A model generated the notes under the pieces. The model saw nothing but the letters and a program-made list of their open reading frames with translations. It was not told the DNA's origin and did not search any database. A DNA stretch of 64,000 nt from Longispora sp040681875 (GTDB taxonomy: Bacteria > Actinomycetota > Actinomycetes > Mycobacteriales > Micromonosporaceae): the NCBI RefSeq assembly GCF_040681875.1, contig NZ_JBFAZP010000001.1, positions 62,001-126,000 on the forward strand, written 5' to 3'. A program made the position numbers and the translations under genes. Below are positions 26,891 through 35,122 of this stretch, piece after piece. How positions within the stretch are numbered: position 1 is the first letter of the stretch; every line of letters begins with the position of its first letter.

Positions 26891-27199
26891 CGCTACCTCC
26901 GCAGTCCGTAGCGAGGATCCGCCTGGGTGTCCGGGCCATCCGGACGTGTCAAACACGTGACTGCCCGCCACCTCACGCCCCCGCGTTCATCAAAGCAGGG
27001 ATGTCCGGGCCGTTCGGTCGAATTCGGCAGACAGTCGTCAGCCACACCACGTCGAGGCGTCCGTCCTGGACCCCGAAGTGCCACCCGCGCGGTCACAACC
27101 GAATCACAACCGGGCGGTCGTAGCCTGGCGGTGGCCGTCGACCCTCGTCCCGCTGTCGGACAGGCCCCGGCGGGAAGTGGCGGCCAGGGAAGGCGTCCC

Positions 27200-27679
27200 G
27201 TGAACAGAGTGCTCCGCGTGCCGATCCTGACCGTTGCGATAGTGGCCCTCTTCGCCCTGGCCCTGACGCCCGGCGGTCCGTCGCCCTCGCCCACCCGCGC
27301 GGTGGCCGCGCATCAGCCCCTCGGCGGGCAGCAGATCTACGGGGGCTGCCCGGGCTGCGTCACCACCTTGGACGTGATCTGCTGGGAGGGACCGCCGAAG
27401 TGCGTCGTCCCGGTCGTGCGGACCTTGCCGCTGACCCAGACCGTCACGGCGCACTACCGCACCGTGGCGATGACGGCCCGGCCGCAGGTCGACTACGTGG
27501 ACGTGCGCTCCGGGACGGTGGTGATCCCGGCGGGGCGCTCCTCCGCCGAGATCGCGATCCAACTGCTGCACCCCGGATTCACCCACGACCGGAAGTTCGG
27601 GGTGGAACTGTTCGCCGTGTCGGGTGCCGGGGTGGAGAAGCCGATGGGGATCGTCACCCTCCGCCCCGCGCAACGCTAG
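27200..27679 (+). CDS. Secreted protein with a single Calx-beta-like domain
   Basis: 159 residues from GTG 27200 (AGGGAAGG upstream). A hydrophobic signal segment (about 5-35) precedes a Cys-containing part (GGCPGCVTT) and a strand pattern typical of Calx-beta (VTAHYRTVAMTARPQVDY ... GTVVIPAGRSSAEIAIQL ... FGVELFAVSGA). It may be a surface calcium-binding or adhesion protein. Its last four bases overlap the convergent AfsR-type gene. Confidence 0.65.
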   Translation: MNRVLRVPILTVAIVALFALALTPGGPSPSPTRAVAAHQPLGGQQIYGGCPGCVTTLDVICWEGPPKCVVPVVRTLPLTQTVTAHYRTVAMTARPQVDYVDVRSGTVVIPAGRSSAEIAIQLLHPGFTHDRKFGVELFAVSGAGVEKPMGIVTLRPAQR

Positions 27680-30600
27680 CCGGCGTCGGAGGGCGCCGAC
27701 GCGTCGGCCAGCGCCCCGGCCTGGCGGAACAGGTCGACGGACAGTTCGTGGTGGCGCCGGGCCTGCGGGGAGCGCCCGGCGCGCGCCGCGAGCCGGCCCA
27801 GGTCGCGGTGGATCGCGGCGGCCTCGTACGGGACGGGTGCCAGGTCGCGGGCCGCCAGGGCGCGGGCGAGGTGCTCGGAGGCCTCCGTCAGGTTGTCGGC
27901 GGCGAGTGCGATGCGGCCGAGGTGGGCCAGCGCGATCGCCTCCTGGTGGGGGTCGGCCAACTGGCGGCTCAGGGTCAGGGCGTGGCGGAAGTGGTCGGCG
28001 GCCGTGTCGAACCGGCGCTGGGCGGACTCGGTCAGCCCCAGATTGTTCAACGTGTCGGCCTCGTTGCGGCGGTCGCCGGCCCGCCGGCGCAGCTCCAGCG
28101 CGTCCTGGAACCGGGACGTGGCCAGGCCCCACTCCTCCCGGTCGCGGTGCGCCTGGCCCAGGCCGCTGAGCGCCGCCGCCTCCAGCCGCTGGCTGCCGAT
28201 CTCGCGGCTGGCGGTCAGCGCCCGGCGCAGATGGTCGATGCCCAGGTCCGCGCGGCCCATCCGGACGTAGGCGTCGCCCAGGTTGTTCAGGGTCAGGGCG
28301 ACGCCCAGCGCGTTGCCCTCGGCCACATGCAGGTCGAGTGCCTGGCCGTAGACGTCGACGGCCTCGGTGAAGCGCCGGGCGCCCGCGTAGGCGGCCGCGA
28401 TGTTGTTGCGCACGTGGGCTTCGCCCCGCTTGTCGCCCTGGTCGCGCAGGACCACGAGGGCCTCGTCGAGGGTGGTCAGCGCCTCGTCGAAACGGCGGGT
28501 CGTCAGGTACGCCACGCCCAGGCCGCTGCCCATCAGCCCCTCGGCGACGGGGTCACCGGCGGCGCGGGCGGCGGCCAGCCCGCACTGGCAGAGCTGGATC
28601 CGCCGGGTCCAGTGGCCCCGGGAGTCGAAGAAGCCGGTGACGAGGTACGTCACCTGCCACGCCAGGTCGGGGCGGCCGGAGGCCACGGCGAACGTCAAGA
28701 CCGGCAGCAGGTTGTCGCGTTCACCATCCAGGAAGGACAGCGCCTGGCCGGCCTCCTCCCCGAACGGCAACGTCGCCGGCCGATGGCGGACCACGACGCG
28801 CACCCGGTCCCGGCCGCGGTCCACGATCGTGTTGGCCGCGTCGGTCACCGCCAGGTACCAGTCGAGGATCCTGGCCACGATCTCCGCCCGCGCCCGCCCG
28901 GAGTCTCCCCGGTGCGCGCACTCCCGGGCGTACAACCGGATGAGGTCGTGGAACCGGTAGCGCCCGTGGGCGACCTCGGTGACCAGGTGCACCGCCGCCA
29001 ACTCCTCCAACGCGCGGCGGGCCGCGCCGACCGGGACGCCGGACGCCGCCGCTGCCAGGTGCGGCCCGAACGTGGGGCCCGGGTGCAGGCCCATGGCGCG
29101 GAAGACGGCGGCCGTGACGGGCGCCAGCACCTGGTACGTGGACGCGAAGACCGTCCGCAGGTTGCGGGAGTCGCCCTCGACCGACAGCTCGTCGAGCCGC
29201 TCGTCGGTCGCCAGCTCGTCGGTCAGGTCGGCGATGCCCTTCAGCGGCCGGGAGGTCAGCTTGGCCGCCGCGATCTGGAGGGCCAGCGGCATGCGGTCGC
29301 ACAGGTCCACCAGCCGCACGGCACTCGCGCGCTCCCGTTCCAGCCGTTGCGAGCCGAGTACCGCGTCCAGGAGCTCCAGCGCCTCGCCCGGGTGCAGCGC
29401 GTCGAGGTGGACCGCGTGCACCGCGTGGTGGGTGTCCAGCGCGGACAGGCGGTGGCGGGAGGTCACCACCAGCAGCGTGGCCGGGTTCGCCGGTACCAGG
29501 GGAAGGATCTGCGCGATGTCCCCGGCGTTGTCGGCGACGACCAGCAGCCGTCGGTCCCGGGTCAGGGTGCGGTACAGCCCGACCCTGTCACGCTGGTCGG
29601 CCCCGCCCCGGTCCGGCTGGTCGAGGCTGGCCAGGACGTGCGCCAGCACCTCGGCGGCCGGCACCGCCGCCGTCGGATCGTGGCCGCGCAGGTCGAGGAA
29701 CACCTGCCCGTCGGGATAGCCGCCCGCGGCCCGGTGGGCCCACTGGACGGCCAGCGCCGTCTTGCCCATGCCCGCGGCCCCGGAGATCACCACCACCCGG
29801 GCGCGCGGGTCGCCGGCCATCGTGTCCAGGCGTCGCAGCTCGGCGCGGCGCCCGGTGAAGTGGCCGACCCGTCCGGGCAGCTCGGCCGGCTTCGGGCGCG
29901 GGGGCGGGGCCGGCTCGTCGGGTGCCGGGACGGGCACGTGCAGGTCGAGGGCCGGGTCCCGGCGGAGGATCTGGACGTGCAGCAGGGCCAGGTCGGGGCC
30001 CGGCTCGGCGCCCAGTTCGTCGGCGAGGTGCACCCGGAGCTGGTGGAAGAGGGTGAGCGCGTCGGTGGTCCGGCCGCACCGGTACAGGGCGAGCAGGGCC
30101 AGTCCGACGAGCCGCTCGTGGAACGGGTACCGGATCAGGAGCCGCTGTAGTTCGCCGACGGCGGTGCGGTGCCGGCCGAGGCGCAGTTCGCCCTCCCACA
30201 GGTCGCCGAGCGCGGCGAGCCGCACCTCCCCCAGCCGGACCAGCTCCCCCGCGGCCCACCCGAAGGGCTCGGCATCGGCGAACGCGTCCCCGCGCCACAG
30301 CTCCAGTGCCCGGTGCAGCCGGGCCACCGCCGCCGCGTCGGCGCCCGCCTCCAGTTCCCCCCGGGCCCGGTGGACCTCGCGCTGGAAGCGGTGCACGTCG
30401 ACCTCGGCCGGGTCGACACGCAGCTGGTAGCCGGGGTCGCTGGTGTGCAGCACGTCCACGAGTCCGCATTCGTCGAGGGCCTGGCGGATGCGGGCGATGT
30501 GGCTGTGCAGGGTCTTCACCGCGGTCCGGGGCGGATTCTCACCCCACAGGCCGTCGACGAGCCACGTCCGGGACACCGCGTCGGGTATGCCGAGCGCCAG

Positions 30601-30729
30601 CAGTCCCAGCAGCGCCGGTTGGCGGTTGCCCGCGAACACGGCGTGCCCGGCCGGCCCGGTCACCTCGATCGGGCCGAGCAGCCGGATCCTGACGGGCGGG
30701 TCCGGCGGGGCGGGGGTGGTCGATGCCAC
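27676..30729 (-). CDS. AfsR/SARP-type regulator (winged helix, BTAD, NB-ARC, TPR)
   Basis: 1017 residues. An OmpR-like winged helix (about 10-100; RIRLLGPIEVTG, HSHIARIRQAL), a bacterial transcriptional activator domain (about 105-245), an NB-ARC ATPase with P-loop SGAAGMGKTALA (about 318-329) and SRHRLSAL (about 425), then C-terminal TPR repeats (about 680-1010). SARP/AfsR proteins activate secondary-metabolite or differentiation genes in streptomycetes and relatives. GTG 30729 has GAAGGAGG upstream. No obvious target beside it; the lanthipeptide locus lies 11 kb away, so a link is only speculation. Confidence 0.92.
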   Translation of the reverse strand: MASTTPAPPDPPVRIRLLGPIEVTGPAGHAVFAGNRQPALLGLLALGIPDAVSRTWLVDGLWGENPPRTAVKTLHSHIARIRQALDECGLVDVLHTSDPGYQLRVDPAEVDVHRFQREVHRARGELEAGADAAAVARLHRALELWRGDAFADAEPFGWAAGELVRLGEVRLAALGDLWEGELRLGRHRTAVGELQRLLIRYPFHERLVGLALLALYRCGRTTDALTLFHQLRVHLADELGAEPGPDLALLHVQILRRDPALDLHVPVPAPDEPAPPPRPKPAELPGRVGHFTGRRAELRRLDTMAGDPRARVVVISGAAGMGKTALAVQWAHRAAGGYPDGQVFLDLRGHDPTAAVPAAEVLAHVLASLDQPDRGGADQRDRVGLYRTLTRDRRLLVVADNAGDIAQILPLVPANPATLLVVTSRHRLSALDTHHAVHAVHLDALHPGEALELLDAVLGSQRLERERASAVRLVDLCDRMPLALQIAAAKLTSRPLKGIADLTDELATDERLDELSVEGDSRNLRTVFASTYQVLAPVTAAVFRAMGLHPGPTFGPHLAAAASGVPVGAARRALEELAAVHLVTEVAHGRYRFHDLIRLYARECAHRGDSGRARAEIVARILDWYLAVTDAANTIVDRGRDRVRVVVRHRPATLPFGEEAGQALSFLDGERDNLLPVLTFAVASGRPDLAWQVTYLVTGFFDSRGHWTRRIQLCQCGLAAARAAGDPVAEGLMGSGLGVAYLTTRRFDEALTTLDEALVVLRDQGDKRGEAHVRNNIAAAYAGARRFTEAVDVYGQALDLHVAEGNALGVALTLNNLGDAYVRMGRADLGIDHLRRALTASREIGSQRLEAAALSGLGQAHRDREEWGLATSRFQDALELRRRAGDRRNEADTLNNLGLTESAQRRFDTAADHFRHALTLSRQLADPHQEAIALAHLGRIALAADNLTEASEHLARALAARDLAPVPYEAAAIHRDLGRLAARAGRSPQARRHHELSVDLFRQAGALADASAPSDAG

Positions 30730-30919
30730 CTGGGCCTCCTTCGGATCCGGTCACCGGTCGACGTAGTGCAGTTATGGCTATCTATCGATGCAAACCGAGC
30801 ATAGGGCGTTGGGCCGGTAAACACGACAACCGTTTCACAGCCGTCCGACAGCCGGTCGTCGATAGACATCAGCATGCGATCGGCGGTCGTCGACGCACCA
30901 CCACCGGCAGGGAGAACCC

Positions 30920-31948
30920 ATGGGAACATCACGTCTGCGGCTGGCTCTCGGCGTAGCGCTGACCGCCGTACTGGCCGTCTCGCTCGGCGGCGCGGCGCTG
31001 GCCGACAACGGCGGTAGCCGCGCCGCCCTCAGCAACCGCACCGACGCCTACACCCGCGACCAGGTTGGCGACAACGGCACCGAGTCCAACCCGTCCACGG
31101 TGCCGGTCTGGGCCAGCCCCGACATCCGGGTCTGCCAGACGGCGTTGGGCTGCGCTGCCGACCAGCCCCTGATCGTCGGCAGCACCGCATACATCTTCGT
31201 CACGTTGAACAACGCCGGCCCCTACGGCAGCGGCCCGAGCAGCGGCACCCTGAACGTCTACTCCACGCTGCTGGGCGGCGCGGCCACCTGGTCGTCGCAG
31301 TTCACCCAGTTCGGCTCGGTGGCCGTCACGGCGTACCCGGGGGTCACCACGGTCACGGTCCCCTGGGTCAACGTCCCCGACGACGGTCCCCTGCCGGGCG
31401 CCCACTTCTGCCTGCTGACCCGGTGGGTGTCGCCGACCGACCCGATGACGTCGGAGGGCCCCAACGCCATCGCCAACACGATCGCCAACAACAACATCTC
31501 CTGGCACAACGTGGACCCGATCAACGTGAGCGTCGGCAACGTCGGCACGCAGTCGCCGTTCCACCTCGGCAATGTCACCGCCACCGCGACGCTCAACGAC
31601 CTGGCCTTCGGTCAGCCCGGACGGCGCCTGGAGACCGTGGGCGGGACGATCATCGTCGACCTCGGCCCGGCGCTGTTCCAGCGGTGGCAGCAGAACGGCG
31701 CGAAGGGTACGGCGATCCGGGCGATCGGCGGAACCCGGATCCAGGTACTCGACCCGGGTAAGGCGAGGATCTCCGGCGTGACGGTCAATCCCGGCGAGCG
31801 GCCGCAGGTCGCGCTGACCTTCACCGCCACGCAGGCGGCCTCGGAGATCATCCCGATCACGGTGACCCAGTTCGGGCCGGGCAAGGCCGGTGCGGCGCCG
31901 ACGGACATCGGCGGCGTCGAGTACCGGTTGACGGTCGGGCGGGGGTAG
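30920..31948 (+). CDS. Secreted protein of unknown function
   Basis: 342 residues with a clean signal peptide (1-29, ending GAALADNG). The mature protein is rich in Asn, Thr and Val with beta-strand character (TAYIFVTLNNAGPYG, VTVPWVNVPDDGPLPGAHFCLLTRW, IIPITVTQFG), resembling bacterial surface beta-sandwich domains. One Cys pair at about 72/78. Divergent from the AfsR-type gene. No family recognised. Confidence 0.65.
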   Translation: MGTSRLRLALGVALTAVLAVSLGGAALADNGGSRAALSNRTDAYTRDQVGDNGTESNPSTVPVWASPDIRVCQTALGCAADQPLIVGSTAYIFVTLNNAGPYGSGPSSGTLNVYSTLLGGAATWSSQFTQFGSVAVTAYPGVTTVTVPWVNVPDDGPLPGAHFCLLTRWVSPTDPMTSEGPNAIANTIANNNISWHNVDPINVSVGNVGTQSPFHLGNVTATATLNDLAFGQPGRRLETVGGTIIVDLGPALFQRWQQNGAKGTAIRAIGGTRIQVLDPGKARISGVTVNPGERPQVALTFTATQAASEIIPITVTQFGPGKAGAAPTDIGGVEYRLTVGRG

Positions 31949-31954
31949 CGAGAG

Positions 31955-31985
31955 GTGCCGGGCCGTCCGGGGGGCGGTCCGGCAC
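31955..31985 (+). terminator. Hairpin terminator
   Basis: GTGCCGGGCCG pairs with CGGTCCGGCAC (10 of 11) six bases after the secreted protein stop. Confidence 0.55.
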
Positions 31986-32086
31986 TGTCGCGTGTCCGAT
32001 GGGGACCCCTGCCAGACCTGCGCGGGGGCGGCCGGTGGGTCGCCGCACGGCGTCCGCGCCGTGGCCGGCGGAGAGGAACGGACCAG

Positions 32087-32680
32087 CTAGGCGCTCCGGT
32101 GGTGCGCGGCGACCTGGACCAGGACGTCGAACACGTCCGCCGGGAGCGTGCGGTCCAGCCACTCGGTGACGATCGGCAGGGTGGTGGGATTGGGCAGGTC
32201 GGTGCAGTGCCGCCGGGAGTCGATGTGCTCGGCGAGGAGCCGCAACGCGTCGCGGACCAGATCCTGAACGCTCTCGCGGTCGGCCGGGCCGTTCGCCGTG
32301 ACCAGGGCCGTGTAGAGGTCCTCGAACGCCACCCTGCCGGTGGCGCCGACGGTCGCGCTGGCGGCGGCCGACAGCAGGTCACCGGCGCGGACCGGGTTGG
32401 TGACCGTGATGGTGTCGAGGCTGAGCGGGGCGTAGCCGGGTGCGACGTACTCGGTGAAGTTGGTGATGTCACCACAGGTGCCGCCGTCCCAGCCCGCACC
32501 GCTGGGATCGACGCCCTCGATCCAGGTTTCGCCGTCCGGGCCTTCGATCAGCGCCCAGGCCGCGACCACCTCGGCGACCACGCCACCCTTGTTGTCGACG
32601 TCGGCGTACAGCGCTGTCCAGCCCGGGGCGGCCGGCACGAGGCCGATGATCTGGCGCCGACGGCGGTGCGGGTTGTCCAT
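32087..32680 (-). CDS. Protein of unknown function in the XRE-regulator cluster
   Basis: 197 residues, cytoplasmic, rich in Asp, Trp and Gly (GWTALYADVDNKGGVV, WALIEGPDGETWIEGVD, WDGGTCGDITNFTEYVAPGY). ATG 32680 with GGAG upstream preferred to the longer frame. It is the last gene of a same-strand run after two paralogous XRE regulators (42-bp gap) and could be their target or partner. Not recognised. Confidence 0.6.
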   Translation of the reverse strand: MDNPHRRRRQIIGLVPAAPGWTALYADVDNKGGVVAEVVAAWALIEGPDGETWIEGVDPSGAGWDGGTCGDITNFTEYVAPGYAPLSLDTITVTNPVRAGDLLSAAASATVGATGRVAFEDLYTALVTANGPADRESVQDLVRDALRLLAEHIDSRRHCTDLPNPTTLPIVTEWLDRTLPADVFDVLVQVAAHHRSA

Positions 32681-32722
32681 GCCACTCCGTTCCACGATGC
32701 GGATCCTCACACGGTAGCCGCG

Positions 32723-33685
32723 CTATCCCCATTCCCAGAACATGCCGTGCAGGCCGGGTGCCGCTCCCTGGACGGCCATGGTCGCGGTGCGCGTCGCGTC
32801 GATGGTGATCTCCCGCAGCACCTGGACCGGCGCGTCGGCCGACGGCTGGTAGTACTGGTGGCAACGTTCCGGGACGGCGTGCGGGTGAAATGTCACCTGG
32901 CCCACGTACAGGCCCGTGGTGGTGCCGAGGATGCGGGCGACGCGTTGTTCCGGGTTGCCCCCCGGCCCGAAGGTCAACTCGGTGTCGAAGAGGACGACCT
33001 CGCCCGGTCGCGCGACCCGGTCGAACAGAAGTTCGGCGATCCGGGTACCGGCCCCGCGGTCGGTGCGGATCCTGCCCAGCCGGCAGCCGGGTCCCGCGCG
33101 CAGTGTCGCGTCCGGGCGGGTGGGGTCATCGGCCTGGTGGGCCATGAGCCACCGGTCCGTCGGGGCCGCTGCCCGGGTGACGTGCCGCACGAGTAGTCGT
33201 GACTCGGCGCCGTTGGCGTTGAACTCGTAGGTGTCGCGGATGCGCAGCCGGACCATGTGGGGGTTAAGGTCGTCCGGACGGGCGTCGACGTCGAACTCGC
33301 CGAGCAGGTCGCGCGAGTCATGCAGGCGGCTGAAGCCCATGTCCGGTGGCTGGCCGATGAAGCGACCACGGTGCGGGGTCGTGCCCAGCAGTGCCGTCAG
33401 CGAGCCCGGGGGCAGCCCGAGGAGCCCGTCGAGCGTCGCCAGCGCCTGGAGGGAGCGGCGGCGTTCCGGACGTCGGGTACCGCGCCGCCACATGCTCAGG
33501 GTCGACACGCTGACCTCGACGCCGGCGGACGCCAGTTGGTCGCGCAACTGGTTCAGGCTGCATCCGCGCACCTCGATGGCGCGATCCAGGGTGCCCGCGA
33601 ACAGCCCGGCACCGGTCGGCCTGTCCCGCTCCGGGCCGGCGACGTCGGTGTGTGGCGGCGGCTGTTCGTCGTCCGTGGTGCTCAC
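32723..33685 (-). CDS. XRE-type regulator, paralogue 1
   Basis: 320 residues. The N-terminal helix-turn-helix (about 25-90: LNQLRDQLASAGVEVSVSTLSMWRRGTRRPER) is followed by a beta-rich domain of about 220 residues (GPGCRLGRIRTDRGAGTRIAEL, GEVVLFDTELTFGPGG) that may bind a ligand. GTG 33685 is my choice; the frame is open to 33823. It is clearly homologous over its length to the neighbour at 33777-34763, so the pair arose by tandem duplication. Confidence 0.72.
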   Translation of the reverse strand: MSTTDDEQPPPHTDVAGPERDRPTGAGLFAGTLDRAIEVRGCSLNQLRDQLASAGVEVSVSTLSMWRRGTRRPERRRSLQALATLDGLLGLPPGSLTALLGTTPHRGRFIGQPPDMGFSRLHDSRDLLGEFDVDARPDDLNPHMVRLRIRDTYEFNANGAESRLLVRHVTRAAAPTDRWLMAHQADDPTRPDATLRAGPGCRLGRIRTDRGAGTRIAELLFDRVARPGEVVLFDTELTFGPGGNPEQRVARILGTTTGLYVGQVTFHPHAVPERCHQYYQPSADAPVQVLREITIDATRTATMAVQGAAPGLHGMFWEWG

Positions 33686-33776
33686 GTCTTCAGTGTCGGT
33701 GATCCGGTGGTGGTCCGTGCGTCGATCGGCCGCCGGGTCGTGGGCGGCGGCGCGGCGCCGGACTCGTCCTGCGGTG

Positions 33777-34763
33777 TCATCCAGGCTCGGGCCACTGCCA
33801 GCGCAGGCCGCCGAGACCGCCACGGACGTCCTGCAGGGCCATGGTCGCGGTGTCGTGGTGGAGGCGGACCTCGTCGAGGATCAGTGGTTCGGAATCGATG
33901 GAATCCTGGGTGTAGGCGAAGACCTGTCGCGGCCGGCTGGCCGGGCTGAACCGGACCTGGCAGACGAACAGGCCGACCGGCTTGGGGAAGAACTTGGCCA
34001 CGCGGTGATCGCGGTGCTCACCGGGCGCGAAGGACACCTCGTGGTGGAAGGAGATGTCCTCGCCGGCCCGCAGGACACGGTCGAACTCCAGCTCCGCGAT
34101 CACCGATCCGAGTTCGGAGTACCGACGGACGCGCCCCAGCCGGCACCCCGGTCCCGTCCGGATCGCGGCGACGGGGCCGGAACCCTCGTCGATGTGGTTG
34201 ATGAGGAAGTAGCGGTGCACATCGGTGATCGCGCGGGCGACGACCTCCTCGCGCAACCGGTGTCCCGCGCCGCGTTCGTCGAGTTCGTAGAGCAGATGGC
34301 GACTGAGGAACGCCAGGCTCGGATTGAGGTGGTGCGAGAGGGGCGGCAACTGCAGGTCCTCCAGCGCCTGACGCAACGACGCCGACCGTCGGTAGAGCTC
34401 GCCGAAGCCGCCGGACGGTGGCCGGTCCACGTAACGCCCACGGGGAAGGGCCGGCCCCAGCAGGGACGACAACGCCGCCGGGGGCAGGCCCAGCTCCTCT
34501 TCCAGGGCGGCGACAGCCCGCAGGGACAACACGCGTTCGGGCTGGCGTAGTCCCCTGCGCCACAGGCTCAGCGTGGCCACGCTCACGGCCAGTCCCCGCC
34601 TGGCGAGGCGGGCCTGGATGCGGTCCATGCCCAGACCACGGGCCTTCAGCGCCCGGTCCAGGGCCGAGGCGAAGGTCCGGGCGCCTCCCGGACCTCCGGG
34701 CGATTCCGGCGCGCTGTCCGGGGTGCCGCTCACGTGGTCGATTATGCGCGCCCGGTGGTCCAC
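33777..34763 (-). CDS. XRE-type regulator, paralogue 2
   Basis: 328 residues with the same architecture as the gene downstream: helix-turn-helix (about 30-95, VSVATLSLWRRGLRQPER) and a C-terminal beta-rich domain (GPGCRLGRVRRYSELGSVIAEL, GEDISFHHEVSFAPGE). The shared GPGCRLGR(I/V)R and AEL(L/E)FDRV(A/L)R segments mark the homology. GTG 34763 has AAGGGA about six bases upstream. First gene of the three-gene minus-strand run. Confidence 0.72.
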   Translation of the reverse strand: MDHRARIIDHVSGTPDSAPESPGGPGGARTFASALDRALKARGLGMDRIQARLARRGLAVSVATLSLWRRGLRQPERVLSLRAVAALEEELGLPPAALSSLLGPALPRGRYVDRPPSGGFGELYRRSASLRQALEDLQLPPLSHHLNPSLAFLSRHLLYELDERGAGHRLREEVVARAITDVHRYFLINHIDEGSGPVAAIRTGPGCRLGRVRRYSELGSVIAELEFDRVLRAGEDISFHHEVSFAPGEHRDHRVAKFFPKPVGLFVCQVRFSPASRPRQVFAYTQDSIDSEPLILDEVRLHHDTATMALQDVRGGLGGLRWQWPEPG

Positions 34764-35122
34764 AGCCGTTCCCTTCCGCGCTGACCGGCGGCAGGAGCGG
34801 CGCCTCGTCAGGGGTGTCGGAAATCTACGGCTCCGCGCCCGCGTGCGGCAAGAACCGCCGCGCGGCCGACGATTGACAGTTTCTGCACTTGCCCGGAGTT
34901 CGCGGCGCGCGAGATATCGGGCGTTGGGAAAGTAGAGAAACTGTCAATCTGCCGGCGTCGATTTTAAGACCTTCTTGAGCCTCCTCCATGCGAGTCTTCG
35001 TGACGATGAGCCCCTCGCGGCAGCGAGGGTCCGGCGGCGCTCATCGTGCTCCGCCGGGCGAGAAGACCCAGGGCTCCACCCTCATCCTGACAACGTTGTC
35101 TTACTCCAGAAAGGGTCGTCAG
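34764..35122. other. Intergenic region upstream of the GH92 gene
   Basis: A 359-bp divergent gap between XRE paralogue 2 and the mannosidase. It holds the 24-bp inverted repeats (listed separately) and a second, GC-rich inverted pair around 35007-35080 (GATGAGC ... GCTCATC). I see no gene; regulatory sites for the mannosidase are the likely content. Confidence 0.5.
34871..34949. repeat. Long inverted repeat (24 bp arms) upstream of mannosidase gene
   Basis: The left arm (34871-34894) and the reverse complement of the right arm (34926-34949) agree at 21 of 24 bases, including 14 in a row beginning GATTGACAGTTTCT; 31 bp separate them. AT-rich compared with the flanks. It could be a paired repressor site, a hairpin, or a very short mobile-element relic; no target duplication is visible. 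Confidence 0.75.

Noticed and set aside
591..30150. Very long open frames opposite or out of frame with real genes (for example 2541-3803, 6987-9962 full length, 21840-24983, 27400-30150)
   Set aside because: They are Arg/Pro/Gly/Ala-rich, lack domains and ribosome sites, and overlap genes with clear families; high GC leaves the shadow frames open.
34871..34949. Pair of ordinary TTGACA promoters
   Set aside because: Both TTGACA boxes point inward and no -10 lies at 16-18 bp on either strand.
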